Shown: positions 1 through 10,000 of the stretch, piece after piece
How the letters are laid out: every line of letters begins with the position of its first letter
Numbering within the stretch: the stretch's first letter is position 1
Assembly (NCBI GenBank): GCA_002507425.1
Contig: DAZU01000072.1
Span: 1-14,803 of the forward strand
DNA: 14,803 nt
Direction: 5' to 3'
DNA from: Euryarchaeota archaeon UBA53
Lineage (GTDB): Archaea > Thermoplasmatota > Poseidoniia > Poseidoniales > Poseidoniaceae
Translations under genes and position numbers: made by a program
Notes under the pieces: generated by a model
The model's input: the letters and a program-made list of their open reading frames with translations, nothing else
Told to the model about the DNA's origin: nothing
Databases searched by the model: none

Positions 1-46
1 CAACGTAAAACAATGGTTTATACCATCAAGTTATCGCATTTGCAAC

Positions 47-244
47 ATGGTAGACTGGTCAATAGATGGTGGAGGCAGCACAACTGCTGTTCAGAATAGA
101 CCCTCCAATTTAGTAAATAACTTGCCAGTTCGCAGAAAGCTGCGCTCTAAATCAACAAAACTCTCTGCACCCGAAATTCACAGGGTGAGGAAAGTAGTCG
201 ATGGCAAGGTATACCATGTTCGTGTCAAGAAGGTCAAGCGATAA
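47..244 (+). CDS. Small basic hypothetical protein (possibly the 3' end of a longer gene)
   Basis: I do not recognise this 65-residue product. The first 25 residues are polar and Gly/Ser/Asn-rich. The rest is strongly basic, with clusters such as RRKLRSKSTK and a C-terminal VRVKKVKR, so nucleic-acid or ribosome binding is conceivable, but no named domain is visible. There are two readings. In favour of the ATG at 47 is a TATA-like TTTATA at about 17-22, roughly 26 nt upstream, as expected for a leaderless archaeal transcript. Against it, the same frame has no stop between the window edge and position 47, so this could be the C-terminal end of a protein that starts outside the window. The stop codon (242-244) directly abuts the stop of the convergent gene on the other strand. 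Codon use looks like real coding sequence, but the identity is open. Confidence 0.5.
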   Translation: MVDWSIDGGGSTTAVQNRPSNLVNNLPVRRKLRSKSTKLSAPEIHRVRKVVDGKVYHVRVKKVKR

Positions 245-1891
245 TCACTGGATTAAACCAATCTCGTCATCTTCGTAAGTCTTGTTCTCATAGTCAACAG
301 CGTAGGAGTCATCTCTGTTCCTGTAATTCATGTAAACTACAACAAATATCAGTAAACCTAGAACTAAACCGAGAACAATCGGAATTACAAGGTTTGAACC
401 CTCTTCCTCTTCCTCACTCCATTCAACAACTCCACTAGATGCTGTTAATTTGTCAACAACATCATACCCATCGAAATGATAAGGAACAAATATGCTGCAC
501 TCTAAACTAAGATCTCCTTCAACTGGAGAGTCCCAATTAAGTGGAATTTCTTTCGATTCACCGCCTTCTATTGAATGTGCCATTGTTGACCCAACATTGG
601 CATCAGTTCCATTCGATAAACAGTCGATTAAGAATTGGGCAGGAACGTTACCGCTGTTGGATACAGTCGCCATTACACCTAAACGAGTGTTGGTGTTACT
701 CTCAGTGTCGCTTTCGACCAAGCTATCGAAATTTAACATGGGTAATTCTAATGTTACGTCGAAGTGATTAACCTTCGGAAGGTCATCAATGTGATGTTCA
801 TAGTCTCCCCAAGGAGTCGATAAGACAACTAATCCACTAGCCTGTTCTTCATGTAGTGCACCATTTCCATCCTGCCATCGAACCATCCTTGCTCTTTCGT
901 TGGATGCGATTTCTATCGTGTTATCCCCTTGGTTATCAGGATTGAAAGTATTATTGTCACCTAGTGGTGATGTGCTAGTATTATCATAACCTAAATTATA
1001 TCCGTAGAATGTTACATATCCATTTTGGACACCAACAGTTCGTGTCGTTAGGATATTTACCCAATTATCGGTAACCCCACCTGTACCTTGTGAATTATCC
1101 CAGGAGACATCAGCGTCATCCCAAATTATTATGTCCTCGTCAGTAATTCCTCCAGCAAGATAAGAATCAGTAACCGATATCGATCCAAATACTTCGATTG
1201 GACCTGTACTAAGCATTGTAGCACCGTTGAGTGCGCAGGTTCCGTAGCATGTTATGCCAGCACCGAATATGCTACCTTCAACGGACAATGTTCCATAAAC
1301 TTCGATAGTCCATGCCCCGTTTCTATCCGGTATCACAAGAGATATTCCTTCTCCACTTAATTCATCGACAGACCTAATTACCGGAGTATCTCCCTGAGGT
1401 GATAGAATTATTGAGGAAATTGAAGAGATTTGGAAAGGATTTGATGTGATATTTACTGTTATGTTTTCAACGTCCATATCCCCTGTCCAGTCAAATTCAT
1501 TACCAGTCCAATTTTCTGTTACCTCTCCCTTGATTTCGATTGAGATTCCATACAAAACCTCCTCTTCAAATATAATCCTCATCACACCTGTTTCTCCCAA
1601 GAATCCAACAGGCACCGACACGTTCGCATTTTCTGCTAGATTCAGTTTTGGTGGTGCACTTGCATTCATATATCCAGTTACCAGCAATTCGGCCCCTTCT
1701 TCAACAATGAATTTGCTATTTTCTTCGATAACATAATCCCCAGAGACTGTTAATGTTGACCCACTTTTCACGGTGTAGTTTCCTTCTAATGACCCATTGG
1801 AATCATAATTTTCATCTGAGGATATCTCTGTTCCAGAAGAGATTGGCTGTACGATGATTAGAAATATCGCTACTAACAACACACGTCGCAT
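245..1891 (-). CDS. Secreted, C-terminally membrane-anchored surface protein
   Basis: Unrecognised extracytoplasmic protein of 548 residues from this start. It opens with a classical signal peptide: MRR, then a hydrophobic core (VLLVAIFLIIV) and a likely cleavage near PISSG. The N-terminal third has short alternating strands rich in Val/Gly/Ser, suggesting a beta-helix or beta-sandwich. The C-terminal part (about residues 370-490) resembles a CARDB-type Ig fold with a Cys pair (DCLSNGT, LECSIF) that could form a disulfide. An acidic SEEEEEG stretch leads into one membrane helix (about 501-521) and a 27-residue charged tail, giving type I topology with the bulk outside. Numerous N-x-S/T sequons make it a plausible substrate of the OST encoded nearby (inference). 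The start is uncertain. The ATG at 1942 overlaps the carS stop as TAATG and would add 17 residues; the longest option is 1963. I chose 1891 because it puts the signal peptide at the N-terminus. No clear Shine-Dalgarno supports any of the three. Confidence 0.85.
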   Translation of the reverse strand: MRRVLLVAIFLIIVQPISSGTEISSDENYDSNGSLEGNYTVKSGSTLTVSGDYVIEENSKFIVEEGAELLVTGYMNASAPPKLNLAENANVSVPVGFLGETGVMRIIFEEEVLYGISIEIKGEVTENWTGNEFDWTGDMDVENITVNITSNPFQISSISSIILSPQGDTPVIRSVDELSGEGISLVIPDRNGAWTIEVYGTLSVEGSIFGAGITCYGTCALNGATMLSTGPIEVFGSISVTDSYLAGGITDEDIIIWDDADVSWDNSQGTGGVTDNWVNILTTRTVGVQNGYVTFYGYNLGYDNTSTSPLGDNNTFNPDNQGDNTIEIASNERARMVRWQDGNGALHEEQASGLVVLSTPWGDYEHHIDDLPKVNHFDVTLELPMLNFDSLVESDTESNTNTRLGVMATVSNSGNVPAQFLIDCLSNGTDANVGSTMAHSIEGGESKEIPLNWDSPVEGDLSLECSIFVPYHFDGYDVVDKLTASSGVVEWSEEEEEGSNLVIPIVLGLVLGLLIFVVVYMNYRNRDDSYAVDYENKTYEDDEIGLIQ

Positions 1892-1941
1892 GAATGGATG
1901 TAAATGCTGTAAGCAAATGAAATCTACCCTGTCATTAGTCA

Positions 1942-2550
1942 TTAATATGGCACATCTTTCCATCCAATCTTATACCCGATTAAATTGAAGGACCTGTGTA
2001 GTATTGGGGTGATGAAAATTAGTAAGATCATAGGTAGTAAAAGTTCTCTACTCCCATGTTCAGAGTTCGTCAGGAATATCTGACCAAATATGAAAACTGA
2101 TATTGCAAACGGTAATGTGTCCAGAAGCGGGGCCTTGCTGGATACATTTCCCTCTCTTCTCATACCTTTCCTTCTCTTGAAATACGATCCTGTTGAATCG
2201 CCAATTAAACTTGTAAATCCGAGAAAGGTCCCAACTAAAAATGCATTTGCTGCCCATCCAGTGGCACCATTTACGGGAGAAATGAAAATCCATTTTTCTG
2301 GAAATGTTGCCATTAAAACACACAACAGTCCGCTAGTAAGCGAACCGCCTATTAGGCCATTCCAGGTTTTACCATCACCAAGGATTCTATTTCCGTCTTT
2401 GTGAAGACGACCTCCATCAATAGGCCACGGGCCATATCCGGTTTTTGGGAGCCATTTTCCCCACATCATAGCAAACGTGTTTACTAAAAATCCTGGTAAG
2501 TAAATCCAGAGTGTAAATAGAATCATCTCAAATGTATTGAAATCCGACAT
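1942..2550 (-). CDS. carS: CDP-archaeol synthase (CTP:2,3-di-O-geranylgeranylglycerol-1-phosphate cytidylyltransferase)
   Basis: Integral membrane enzyme of archaeal phospholipid synthesis. It transfers CMP from CTP to unsaturated archaetidic acid (digeranylgeranylglyceryl phosphate), giving CDP-archaeol, the precursor for polar head-group attachment. The 202-residue length fits the CarS/DUF46 family. Family hallmarks are all present: PIDGGR (43-48), LGDGKTWNGLIGG (57-69), GD at 117-118 followed by GSYFKRRKG (121-129), PLLDTLPF (141-148), and the C-terminal IGYKIGWKDVPY. About five hydrophobic helices are visible (roughly 9-29, 67-83, 100-118, 147-161, 170-186). An in-frame ATG at residue 9 (nt 2526) is a possible alternative start, since family members often begin close to the first helix. 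The surface-protein gene follows on the same strand with at most a short gap, so the two may be co-transcribed. It is divergent from purD. Confidence 0.94.
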   Translation of the reverse strand: MSDFNTFEMILFTLWIYLPGFLVNTFAMMWGKWLPKTGYGPWPIDGGRLHKDGNRILGDGKTWNGLIGGSLTSGLLCVLMATFPEKWIFISPVNGATGWAANAFLVGTFLGFTSLIGDSTGSYFKRRKGMRREGNVSSKAPLLDTLPFAISVFIFGQIFLTNSEHGSRELLLPMILLIFITPILHRSFNLIGYKIGWKDVPY

Positions 2551-2638
2551 TGACTTTGCCTATTAAACACGGTCTTTGAATGAATTGGAAAAAACTCACT
2601 CGCGATGGTCTTATGAGCCCACTTCCAATCGAAGCAGC
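2551..2638. promoter_or_regulatory. Divergent carS/purD promoter region
   Basis: This 88-nt non-coding stretch lies between two divergent genes and must hold both promoters. For purD, the element CTTATGA at 2610-2616 is centred about 26 nt before the ATG at 2639, the spacing expected for a TATA box driving a leaderless archaeal transcript. On the minus strand a TTTAATA element lies at about 2561-2567, only some 15 nt from the annotated carS ATG. It would fit better if carS started at the internal ATG at 2526. Both assignments are by eye and weak. Confidence 0.35.
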
Positions 2639-3889
2639 ATGTCTGGTCTGTCTGTTCTTGTTGTAGGTGGAGGTGGAAGAGAGCACGCCATATGTTTGGG
2701 CCTTTCAAAAAGTGATTCTGTCAAAGACATACATTGTGCACCCGGTAATGCGGGAACTAGCGAACTGGCAACTAATCACAATTTTACAGAAGTTTCTGAT
2801 TTAGTTCACTTAGCGTTTCAATTGGATGTAGATTTAGTTGTGGTTGGGCCCGAAGCACCTTTGTGTGATGGTATTGCTGACATGTTATCGAAAATGGACA
2901 TACCATGTTTTGGCCCAGTAGCAAGTCTTGCAAGATTGGAGGGTAGCAAGCTTCATGCAAAGCGATTAATGAGTGATAACAACATACCTACTGCTAGATT
3001 TCATGTCCTTGAATCTACAAGTGACATAGATTCAGCATTGGATGACTTCTCAGGCAACCCATGGGTGGTAAAACGCGATGTTCTTGCAGGAGGCAAAGGA
3101 GTAGTCGTAACAGAAGATCGCAATGAAGCAAAATTATTCATTGAAAGTTCGATAAAAACTGACGGCAAAGTCATGCTTGAGGAATTCTTACCGGGCGAGG
3201 AGGCGAGTGTCCTTGTCGTTATGGATGGAAGTGGGTTTGTTTGTCTTCCTGCAAGTCAGGATCACAAGCGTGAATACGATGGCGACAAGGGAAGGAATAC
3301 CGGTGGCATGGGCGCTTATGCACCTGCCCCTGTATACAGTGAAATTGTTGAAAATAAGGCAATAGAGAGAATTATAAAACCCATGCACAATGCTCTATCA
3401 AAAATGAAAAATCCATACAGGGGAGTTTTGTATGTAGGTTTAATGATCGACAAAAATGGTGACCCATATGTCGTTGAGTTCAATGTTAGATTTGGTGACC
3501 CAGAATGTCAAATCACTATACCGCTAATCTCAACAGATTTTGGCGAAATGCTTCTAGCTGCAGCTGAAGATAACCTTTCGGAAATAGAAGTTTCCTTTCA
3601 TGCAAAACACGCCTTAACAGTCGTTTTGGCGGCAGAAAATTATCCTGGGCCAGTAGAAAAAGGAAGACTGATAGATAATTTGCCAAAATCAACCACTAGC
3701 TCTTGGGTTAATCATGCTGGAACTAAAATCGAAAATGGACAACTTGTATCTAACGGGGGGAGAGTCCTTTCATGCACTGCAATATCGGACACTTTAGCAG
3801 ATGCGGCCAGTGAGGCATACGAGATAATCAGAGAGATACAACTTTCCGGCTCCCACTATCGTAAGGATATTGGGTATAGAGCCTTATGA
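2639..3889 (+). CDS. purD: Phosphoribosylamine--glycine ligase (GAR synthetase)
   Basis: Cytosolic ATP-grasp enzyme catalysing the second step of de novo purine synthesis: 5-phosphoribosylamine + glycine + ATP to glycinamide ribonucleotide (GAR) + ADP + phosphate. The 416-residue product matches the single-domain family length (about 420-430). Diagnostic motifs are intact: VVGGGGREHA (8-17), GPEAPLCDGIAD in the N domain, the ATP-grasp glycine loop AGGKGVVV (150-157), RNTGGMGAYAP (219-229), and the metal-binding signature EFNVRFGDPE (280-289). The C-terminal domain ends normally (SHYRKDIGYRAL). The frame also opens at an ATG at 2576, but the extra 21 residues are polar and precede the usual family start. 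MSGLSVLVVGG at 2639 is the expected N-terminus and has a TATA-like box at the leaderless distance. It has no functional link to the envelope genes around it and appears monocistronic, with a T-rich tract after its stop. Confidence 0.97.
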   Translation: MSGLSVLVVGGGGREHAICLGLSKSDSVKDIHCAPGNAGTSELATNHNFTEVSDLVHLAFQLDVDLVVVGPEAPLCDGIADMLSKMDIPCFGPVASLARLEGSKLHAKRLMSDNNIPTARFHVLESTSDIDSALDDFSGNPWVVKRDVLAGGKGVVVTEDRNEAKLFIESSIKTDGKVMLEEFLPGEEASVLVVMDGSGFVCLPASQDHKREYDGDKGRNTGGMGAYAPAPVYSEIVENKAIERIIKPMHNALSKMKNPYRGVLYVGLMIDKNGDPYVVEFNVRFGDPECQITIPLISTDFGEMLLAAAEDNLSEIEVSFHAKHALTVVLAAENYPGPVEKGRLIDNLPKSTTSSWVNHAGTKIENGQLVSNGGRVLSCTAISDTLADAASEAYEIIREIQLSGSHYRKDIGYRAL

Positions 3890-3920
3890 ACAAAATACAA
3901 ATTACAGGCTTTCAGTTAGC

Positions 3921-3940
3921 CGTTTTTGGAATCTTTTCTC
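3921..3940 (+). terminator. T-rich terminator-like tract after purD
   Basis: About 30 nt past the purD stop lie two T-runs (GTTTTTGG and ATCTTTTCTC). Archaeal RNA polymerase commonly terminates at such U-rich tracts without needing a hairpin, so this is a reasonable site for purD transcript ends. It also separates purD from the promoter proposed for the next gene. Confidence 0.4.
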
Positions 3941-3946
3941 TTAATG

Positions 3947-4043
3947 TTAATTTATTGGCCCAAGGCAACCCCTAAAAAGGGGTCTTTGTTGCCCGCAACG
4001 CTACAGCCTTATGGCTGCATCAAAAACACTAGAGGGAAAAACA
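3947..4043 (+). promoter_or_regulatory. aglB promoter and hairpin-rich leader with Shine-Dalgarno
   Basis: A TATA-like TTAATTTATT (3947-3956) would place transcription start near 3980. Several inverted repeats follow. CCCC (3969-3972) pairs with GGGG (3979-3982) around TAAAAA, and this can be extended by GGCAA (3964-3968) with TTGCC (3989-3993) across a bulge. GTTGC (3988-3992) pairs with GCAAC (3995-3999), which competes with that outer stem, although its 2-nt loop is too tight for a simple hairpin. CAGCC (4004-4008) pairs with GGCTG (4013-4017) and encloses the first in-frame ATG (4011). GAGGG at 4032-4036, 7 nt before ATG 4044, is a good Shine-Dalgarno and decides the start. The repeats are visible in the sequence; a regulatory role is inference. 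Confidence 0.45.
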
Positions 4044-7000
4044 ATGTCGAAAACAAACGACACAAAAAATGGAGGACCATCCTCGCCTGTGCTTGGGTTG
4101 CTAATTGCGCCCATCGCAATCCTGATGGCACTCCTAGCCAACGAAGGATTAGACTTTGGTCTTGTCTTTGAAACTGAAACGATGAAACCCTTTGCTGCAC
4201 TGGGTGGTGCCGCAATATTGGCAATAACGCCAAGGGTCCTAAGAGAATTGTCTGTCGTAAGAGTTTCTGTTGTGGTTACTTCCCTTGCCACTCTAGTTGC
4301 TTCGCTTGCTTATGCAGAGATTACCTCAATCCTAACAGATTCAAATTTCCTTGGTCTGTTAGCCTTCATCACAATGTTTGGCGGATACATCTTGGACTCA
4401 AGAGGTCGTCATGAATGGAATACAGTTCTGAGTTTCTCAATGATTGGTCTTTGGATGGCGATTGTTGCCTCAATGAATTTTGTCGATACACAGACGAAAG
4501 ATTATTTGTATCAATCCAGCGAAGGTTCTCAGCTCATAACCATGGCATCTGCCCATCAGGAAGCATCAGGATTTGTGTTTTTCAATACAATTGCGATATT
4601 CACAATCCTGGGTCTTTTAACCGCTGTTTTAGCAAGAGGAGTGCTAAATCCTGCATCTGACAAAGGATGGTTTGGATACATTAAGCCGACCTCAGGTTAC
4701 TGGAACAAGAAAACAATGCCACTCCAAATTGCGCTAGCGGTTTGGGCATTTACTCATGTGGCTGTAATGGCATACTTCAACACTCTATCAGATCAGAACA
4801 TACTGGGAGTAAACTTTGTTGATGGGTATCATGGTTACATCGGATTTTGGCCAGCAGCAATCACAGGTGTCGTAGCTTTAGCATGTGCATGGATGGCAGC
4901 AGAGCGTTGGTTTACCAGGGCGATATTCGCAGGTTCCATGTGGATACTCTACATAGTATCATCCCTGTATGAATCAGGACATTGGGCTAATGAGAGTCTG
5001 GAAGGGACATGGGCAGTTTGGATTTGGTTTGGTATAACCTTCTTCATTGGCGTCCTAATCTATTGGTTCTCGACTCACGACCACTACGGAGGTTGGATGA
5101 ATAGAGAGCAACATGAGCCAAGTCAGGCCCGTGTTTTCTGGTCAAACCATTGGGCAGGAATAATGGTATTTGTCGCCTTCATGGTTGCGCTTGCAATTAG
5201 GATACAGTGGTATTTTGTACCATCGATGAATTCTGAGGGTCTGTATTCTTGGGACTTAACAGGTGGTTCTGACCCGTGGTACATGAAGAGAGTAGTAGAC
5301 TATGTTGTAGCTAACAACGCACACCTGATTTTCGATGCGGACAGAAACTACCCTGTTGGTGGCATAAATCCACGTCCGCCTCTATTCTCATGGTCTATGG
5401 CTTTAAGTGCCATGTTTTTGACAAAACTTGGACTATCAGCAGATGAGTCCGTTTGGTATGCCATGACAGCGCTTCCTGCCATATTCGGTGCATTGATTGT
5501 GTTCCCAATGGCTGGAATTGCAAGAGACAATTTTGGCAAAGGTGCAGGAGTTATTGCAGCTTGGTTAATTGCATTCATGCCAACACACGTCCAAAAATCA
5601 ACCTGGGCAATGGCCGATCACGATTCATACGCTTTGTTATTCCTAACAGCCGCATTCATGTATTATCTACGAGCTGTAAAGGCAGGGGGAGATGAAAGGC
5701 TCTCTCGTCACACAAATGCATATCCATCGGGAATAGTTACGGCAATGGCCCAAGTTGTTCGTGAGAAGAGGAAAGCGGCTGCTAACGCAATCGCTGCAGG
5801 AGTTTGTTTCAGCATAGTTGCACTTGGTTGGAAAGGTTTCGTATACGGTCCAGCAATTATTTTCTTAGCATACTTTGTTCAAGTTGCTATGAATATGTTC
5901 AGAAGGAAAGATAGCACAATTCTTTCCGCTCTTAATCTAATCATGCTTGGAACAATTTTCATTATGGTGATCCCATTTTACGCTCACCCACAATTGGATT
6001 TAGTTCTAAACTCAACAGGGTTAACACCACTATTATTCATAACTCTTTTCACGATTGCAATCGCTTGGATTACAACCGGATTTAGAGACAAACCTTGGTT
6101 GCTAGTATTGGGTTCACTTACAACAGGAGGTGTTTTGTTTGGAACTGTTCTATACTTACTGCAAATAACCGAAATATCAAACGCTTGGGATATTCTAACC
6201 ACAGGATCAGGTTATTTCACTAAGAATAAGATATTTGGCACAATTGCTGAAGCAAGCGCTCCAAGTAGGGGTCAATTATTCGCTTCATATGGACCAATTG
6301 TGTTTGTATTGGCAATCGTCATGGGAATAATCGCCCTTTGGGATGGTCTTGTGAAAAAGAGTCAAACAAAACTAATTCTCGGTATGTGGGTTATCATAGC
6401 ATCTTACATGGCTTGGTCTGCGGGAAGGTTCCTGTTCAATGCGGCTCCTGCAATGGCAGTTATGGGTGCATGGGGAATCGTCACTTTATGGAAAGCTAGT
6501 GGTGCTGGAAACATGGCAAAGTCATGGAGAAGGATGGGTATAAGGACTCCAGGAGAAAGAATTTCCAATGCTAGGAAAGCGGTTTGGCGAACTCCTCAGT
6601 TTAGCGCAATTGGGCTTGTTTTAATTATGCTAATAAGTCAACATGCTGCTTATGGAATGGACGCAGCTATGCCTTCTTCGACCCGTCATGAAGCAGAAAT
6701 GGATGAAACAATCTACAACATCGCTCCGGATATCTTGAGATGGAATGACTTTGGTTTCTCCCTACTGGATGATACAAAGTATGACGAGAATTCAAGATTC
6801 TATCTTGGAGCATTTGGTTCCGGTTTCAACGACAAGGGATGGAATATGGCCTATGATTGGCTCGCAAGTCAAGACAAAGACCAAGACTATTCAGACAGAC
6901 CAGCGTTTGTATCTTGGTGGGATTATGGATTCCAAGCTCTTGAAACCGGTGAACACCCGTCGGTCTCAGATAACTTCCAATCTGGAATTCCAGCCACTGG

Positions 7001-10000
7001 AAATATGCTTCTTGCCAGAAACCAAGATGACCTAGTTTCGATGTTTATGTGGCGTTTATCAGAAGGTGACCTAGCCTACAATGATGCTAGAACAGGAGAA
7101 CGCCAACACACATCCTCGTTTTTGAATACATTGACAGCGAATGGCATGCTTGACGATAAGCAAAAAGCCGAATTCGTGAAAATTCAAACAGATTTGAGTT
7201 CTGATGACGTCATCGATAGAGTCTTCAAAGTCATACATGTCAGCGATGATGTTGTTTTAGCAGAGGGTAAATTAATCCAAAATGGAACCTTTGATACAGA
7301 TCCGAGAACTTATTACAGGGTTTACGAAAATCAGCAATTACTACCATGCCCAGATGGAGCTGCATGTGTAGCAGATTCATATTTAGACAAAACCACAGCT
7401 TTGGGACAGTTCAAAAGCAATGCAGGAATTGGTTCAGCAGTAGAAGATATTGAGACAAACACTACACACTATATCGTCGGAGATTATTGGTATACATCTG
7501 ACCTGATTGAGGAGTTCGACTCTGTAAGCACTGGAATTCACAGGAAGAACGCAGCAATCGCATTAATAACTCAGTTACTGACATCATCCCTAGAGACAGA
7601 AGACCTGCACAAACTATACTCTTCTCTATCAAGTAACAGAATTTACGAGGTTCAAGACTACGATGGGGCTCCAGGTGAAACAATAACTAGGGATCATGAA
7701 ATAAGATATTTCGCAATTGATCACAGGCTTTATCCAAGAGCAGGAACATACAGCTCACAATACAGCGGTGGTAATCCAACTGGAATATTTGCAGCACCAA
7801 CAATTCTGTCAGGGCAAGACTTCTCCACCTTCATGAATGAGATATACATGACTTCACGAGGTCAGTTTAATGATGAAATGACAAGAGAAGAATTCGATAT
7901 CGAGATGCGTAAAGATGTCTTAAATCAGCAATCTGGTGCAGACTTTGAGCCGTTAAGTTTGGTAGATGTAAGAGTCGACCACACTCCTGAATTCTTTGAA
8001 ACGATGCTGGCACGTGCATACGTTGGATACGGGGCATCCAGTCTAGGCTTCGCAACAACCGAGCAACCAGGGCAGCATATGAGACAATCTGGAACTCCAA
8101 ATACAATGATGACAAACGCCCTACCATTGCCTGGAGCCATGATGAACCACTTCGTAATCGCAAATTGGTATAACGGGGAAGAGGAGAATTTAACAATCCA
8201 GTATGATACTAATACTATGGTTAAAATTCTGAAATATTATCCAGGCGCAGAAATACAGGGAAGAGTTAGCATGTCTGATAATGGACAGCCACTACCAGAC
8301 GTAAGAATTCTATTAGAAAGAGATGCCTTCTCTGGCGAGGACGATACAGACAATGACAATCGAACTTGGTGGGTTCCAATTGGTTTCACAGATGCTGATG
8401 AAAATGGAGAATGGTCCTACATTGCCCCAGCTGGCAGAATTAGGGCTACCGCCTTTGCTGGTGTATACAACGATGTCGAAACCAAGGACATTGTTCGCTC
8501 AGGAGACTACGCACAAAGTATGGGAGACATCTTTGAGGAATTCAATGCAGACAGAGAGATAAATGCAATAACTGCATTACTTGGTAATGTTGCTAATATG
8601 TCTTGGATGGGAGAGGTAACCTACAATATTACTGGTGCACAAGCAGACTACGACCCTGAGGAAGTCCCTCAACATTTCGATATCGAGGTAGATTCAAGTG
8701 GAATATCTGGGACTGTTACTTGGACAGGTCACGAATCCTTTGAAGGTGAGCCACTGGAAGGCGTTGACTTCATTCTTAGAAATATATGGTCTATGACAGA
8801 TAACTACACTGTCAGCACAACCGATGGCCTATTTACCACACCACCCGGAGAATCACAGGAATTACAAGGAACTGGAGAGGTCACGTTCACCGAAGTGGGA
8901 ACTTTTGATACTCAAGGCGAAACAGGAATTGTAAGAGGGTTTACTGGAAATTATACTCGAACTGTTCTTGATGGTCGATCCTACACTGCCAATGCTTCAT
9001 TTGAAGGGGTTGGGGAGATAGTTGCAACCTGGATTGATTATGAAGCACCGGATTGCGATATTGAGGATGACGAGCCATCTTTGCCTACCTACAACATAAC
9101 TGGTGAGGACAATATAACCGAGACTCTCACGCACGTTGCTTGTCTAACAAGCGATTCAAACACCTATCTTTTCCAGGGCATTATAAACGCAAATGGAAGG
9201 ATCACAGCCGACGGTGTCGTTACAGTAGTCAAGGATCTTAATGGTGAGACTTTTGAGGGAACAGGTGTTTACAGAGGAACAGGAATAGCAAATGGGACAG
9301 GACGATTCGTTGGGGAAGGTACATTCACAGGGCCTATGGTAGCTCCGGGTTCATTCTACATAACTGGCCTTATGCCTGGAACATACAACATGATTGCAGT
9401 AATGGAGAATGGTAGAGAAATACTACTACCAGACCCTGTCGAAGTATCAATAGAAGCAAGAAATGATGTCAGTATGAATATGCCTGGGTCTGTAATCGAA
9501 GACATTCTCTACGCTGATTACTTTACTGATTCGAATCCAACACCTCTTCCACACACTACGATTGAAATTTTGGATTTCGGTTATTCGGAAAGTGAATACG
9601 CTGCTTCGATTGTGACTGATGAGAATGGTTCATTCTCATATGGCCCACTTGCTCCCGGATTTTACCAATGGAGAGTTGATGTCGATCAAGATGATTGGTA
9701 TGAAGTTGAGGCTAACTTTACAGTTGGCTTAGACTCAGAAAATATAACACTAGATATGGCAATACCAACAAAGACTGACCTAACTATAAATTTGAGTTCT
9801 ACTGATTCAGATTTCGATTTATCTAATAGAACTATTACGCTGACTCACACCGAATTTACCGGTCTGAATCAATTAGTAGTCACAGCAACATCTGACGAAT
9901 CTGGTGTTGTATACTGTGAACTTGCAAAAGGTCGTTGGATAATATCTGATGAGACGAATGAGGACTTCGTTCTCTGGTATGAAGTAGAAATTGCAGATGA

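Noticed and set aside
492..1736. Plus-strand open frames opposite the surface-protein gene (492-771, 1446-1736)
   Set aside because: The minus-strand gene has a signal peptide, a membrane anchor and a coherent protein composition. The opposite frames have no recognisable features.
2576..2638. 21-residue N-terminal extension of PurD
   Set aside because: It is polar, unlike the family N-terminus, and overlaps the space needed for the purD promoter. The conserved VLVVGGGGREHA begins just after Met at 2639.
4011..4043. Upstream in-frame ATG as the start of the giant OST
   Set aside because: It has no Shine-Dalgarno and lies inside the CAGCC/GGCTG stem. The ATG at 4044 has GAGGG at 7-nt spacing and still precedes the first membrane helix.
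7462..8196. Minus-strand frames (7462-7683, 7867-8196) under the AglB C-terminal domain
   Set aside because: They are shadows of conserved OST sequence and show no family resemblance.
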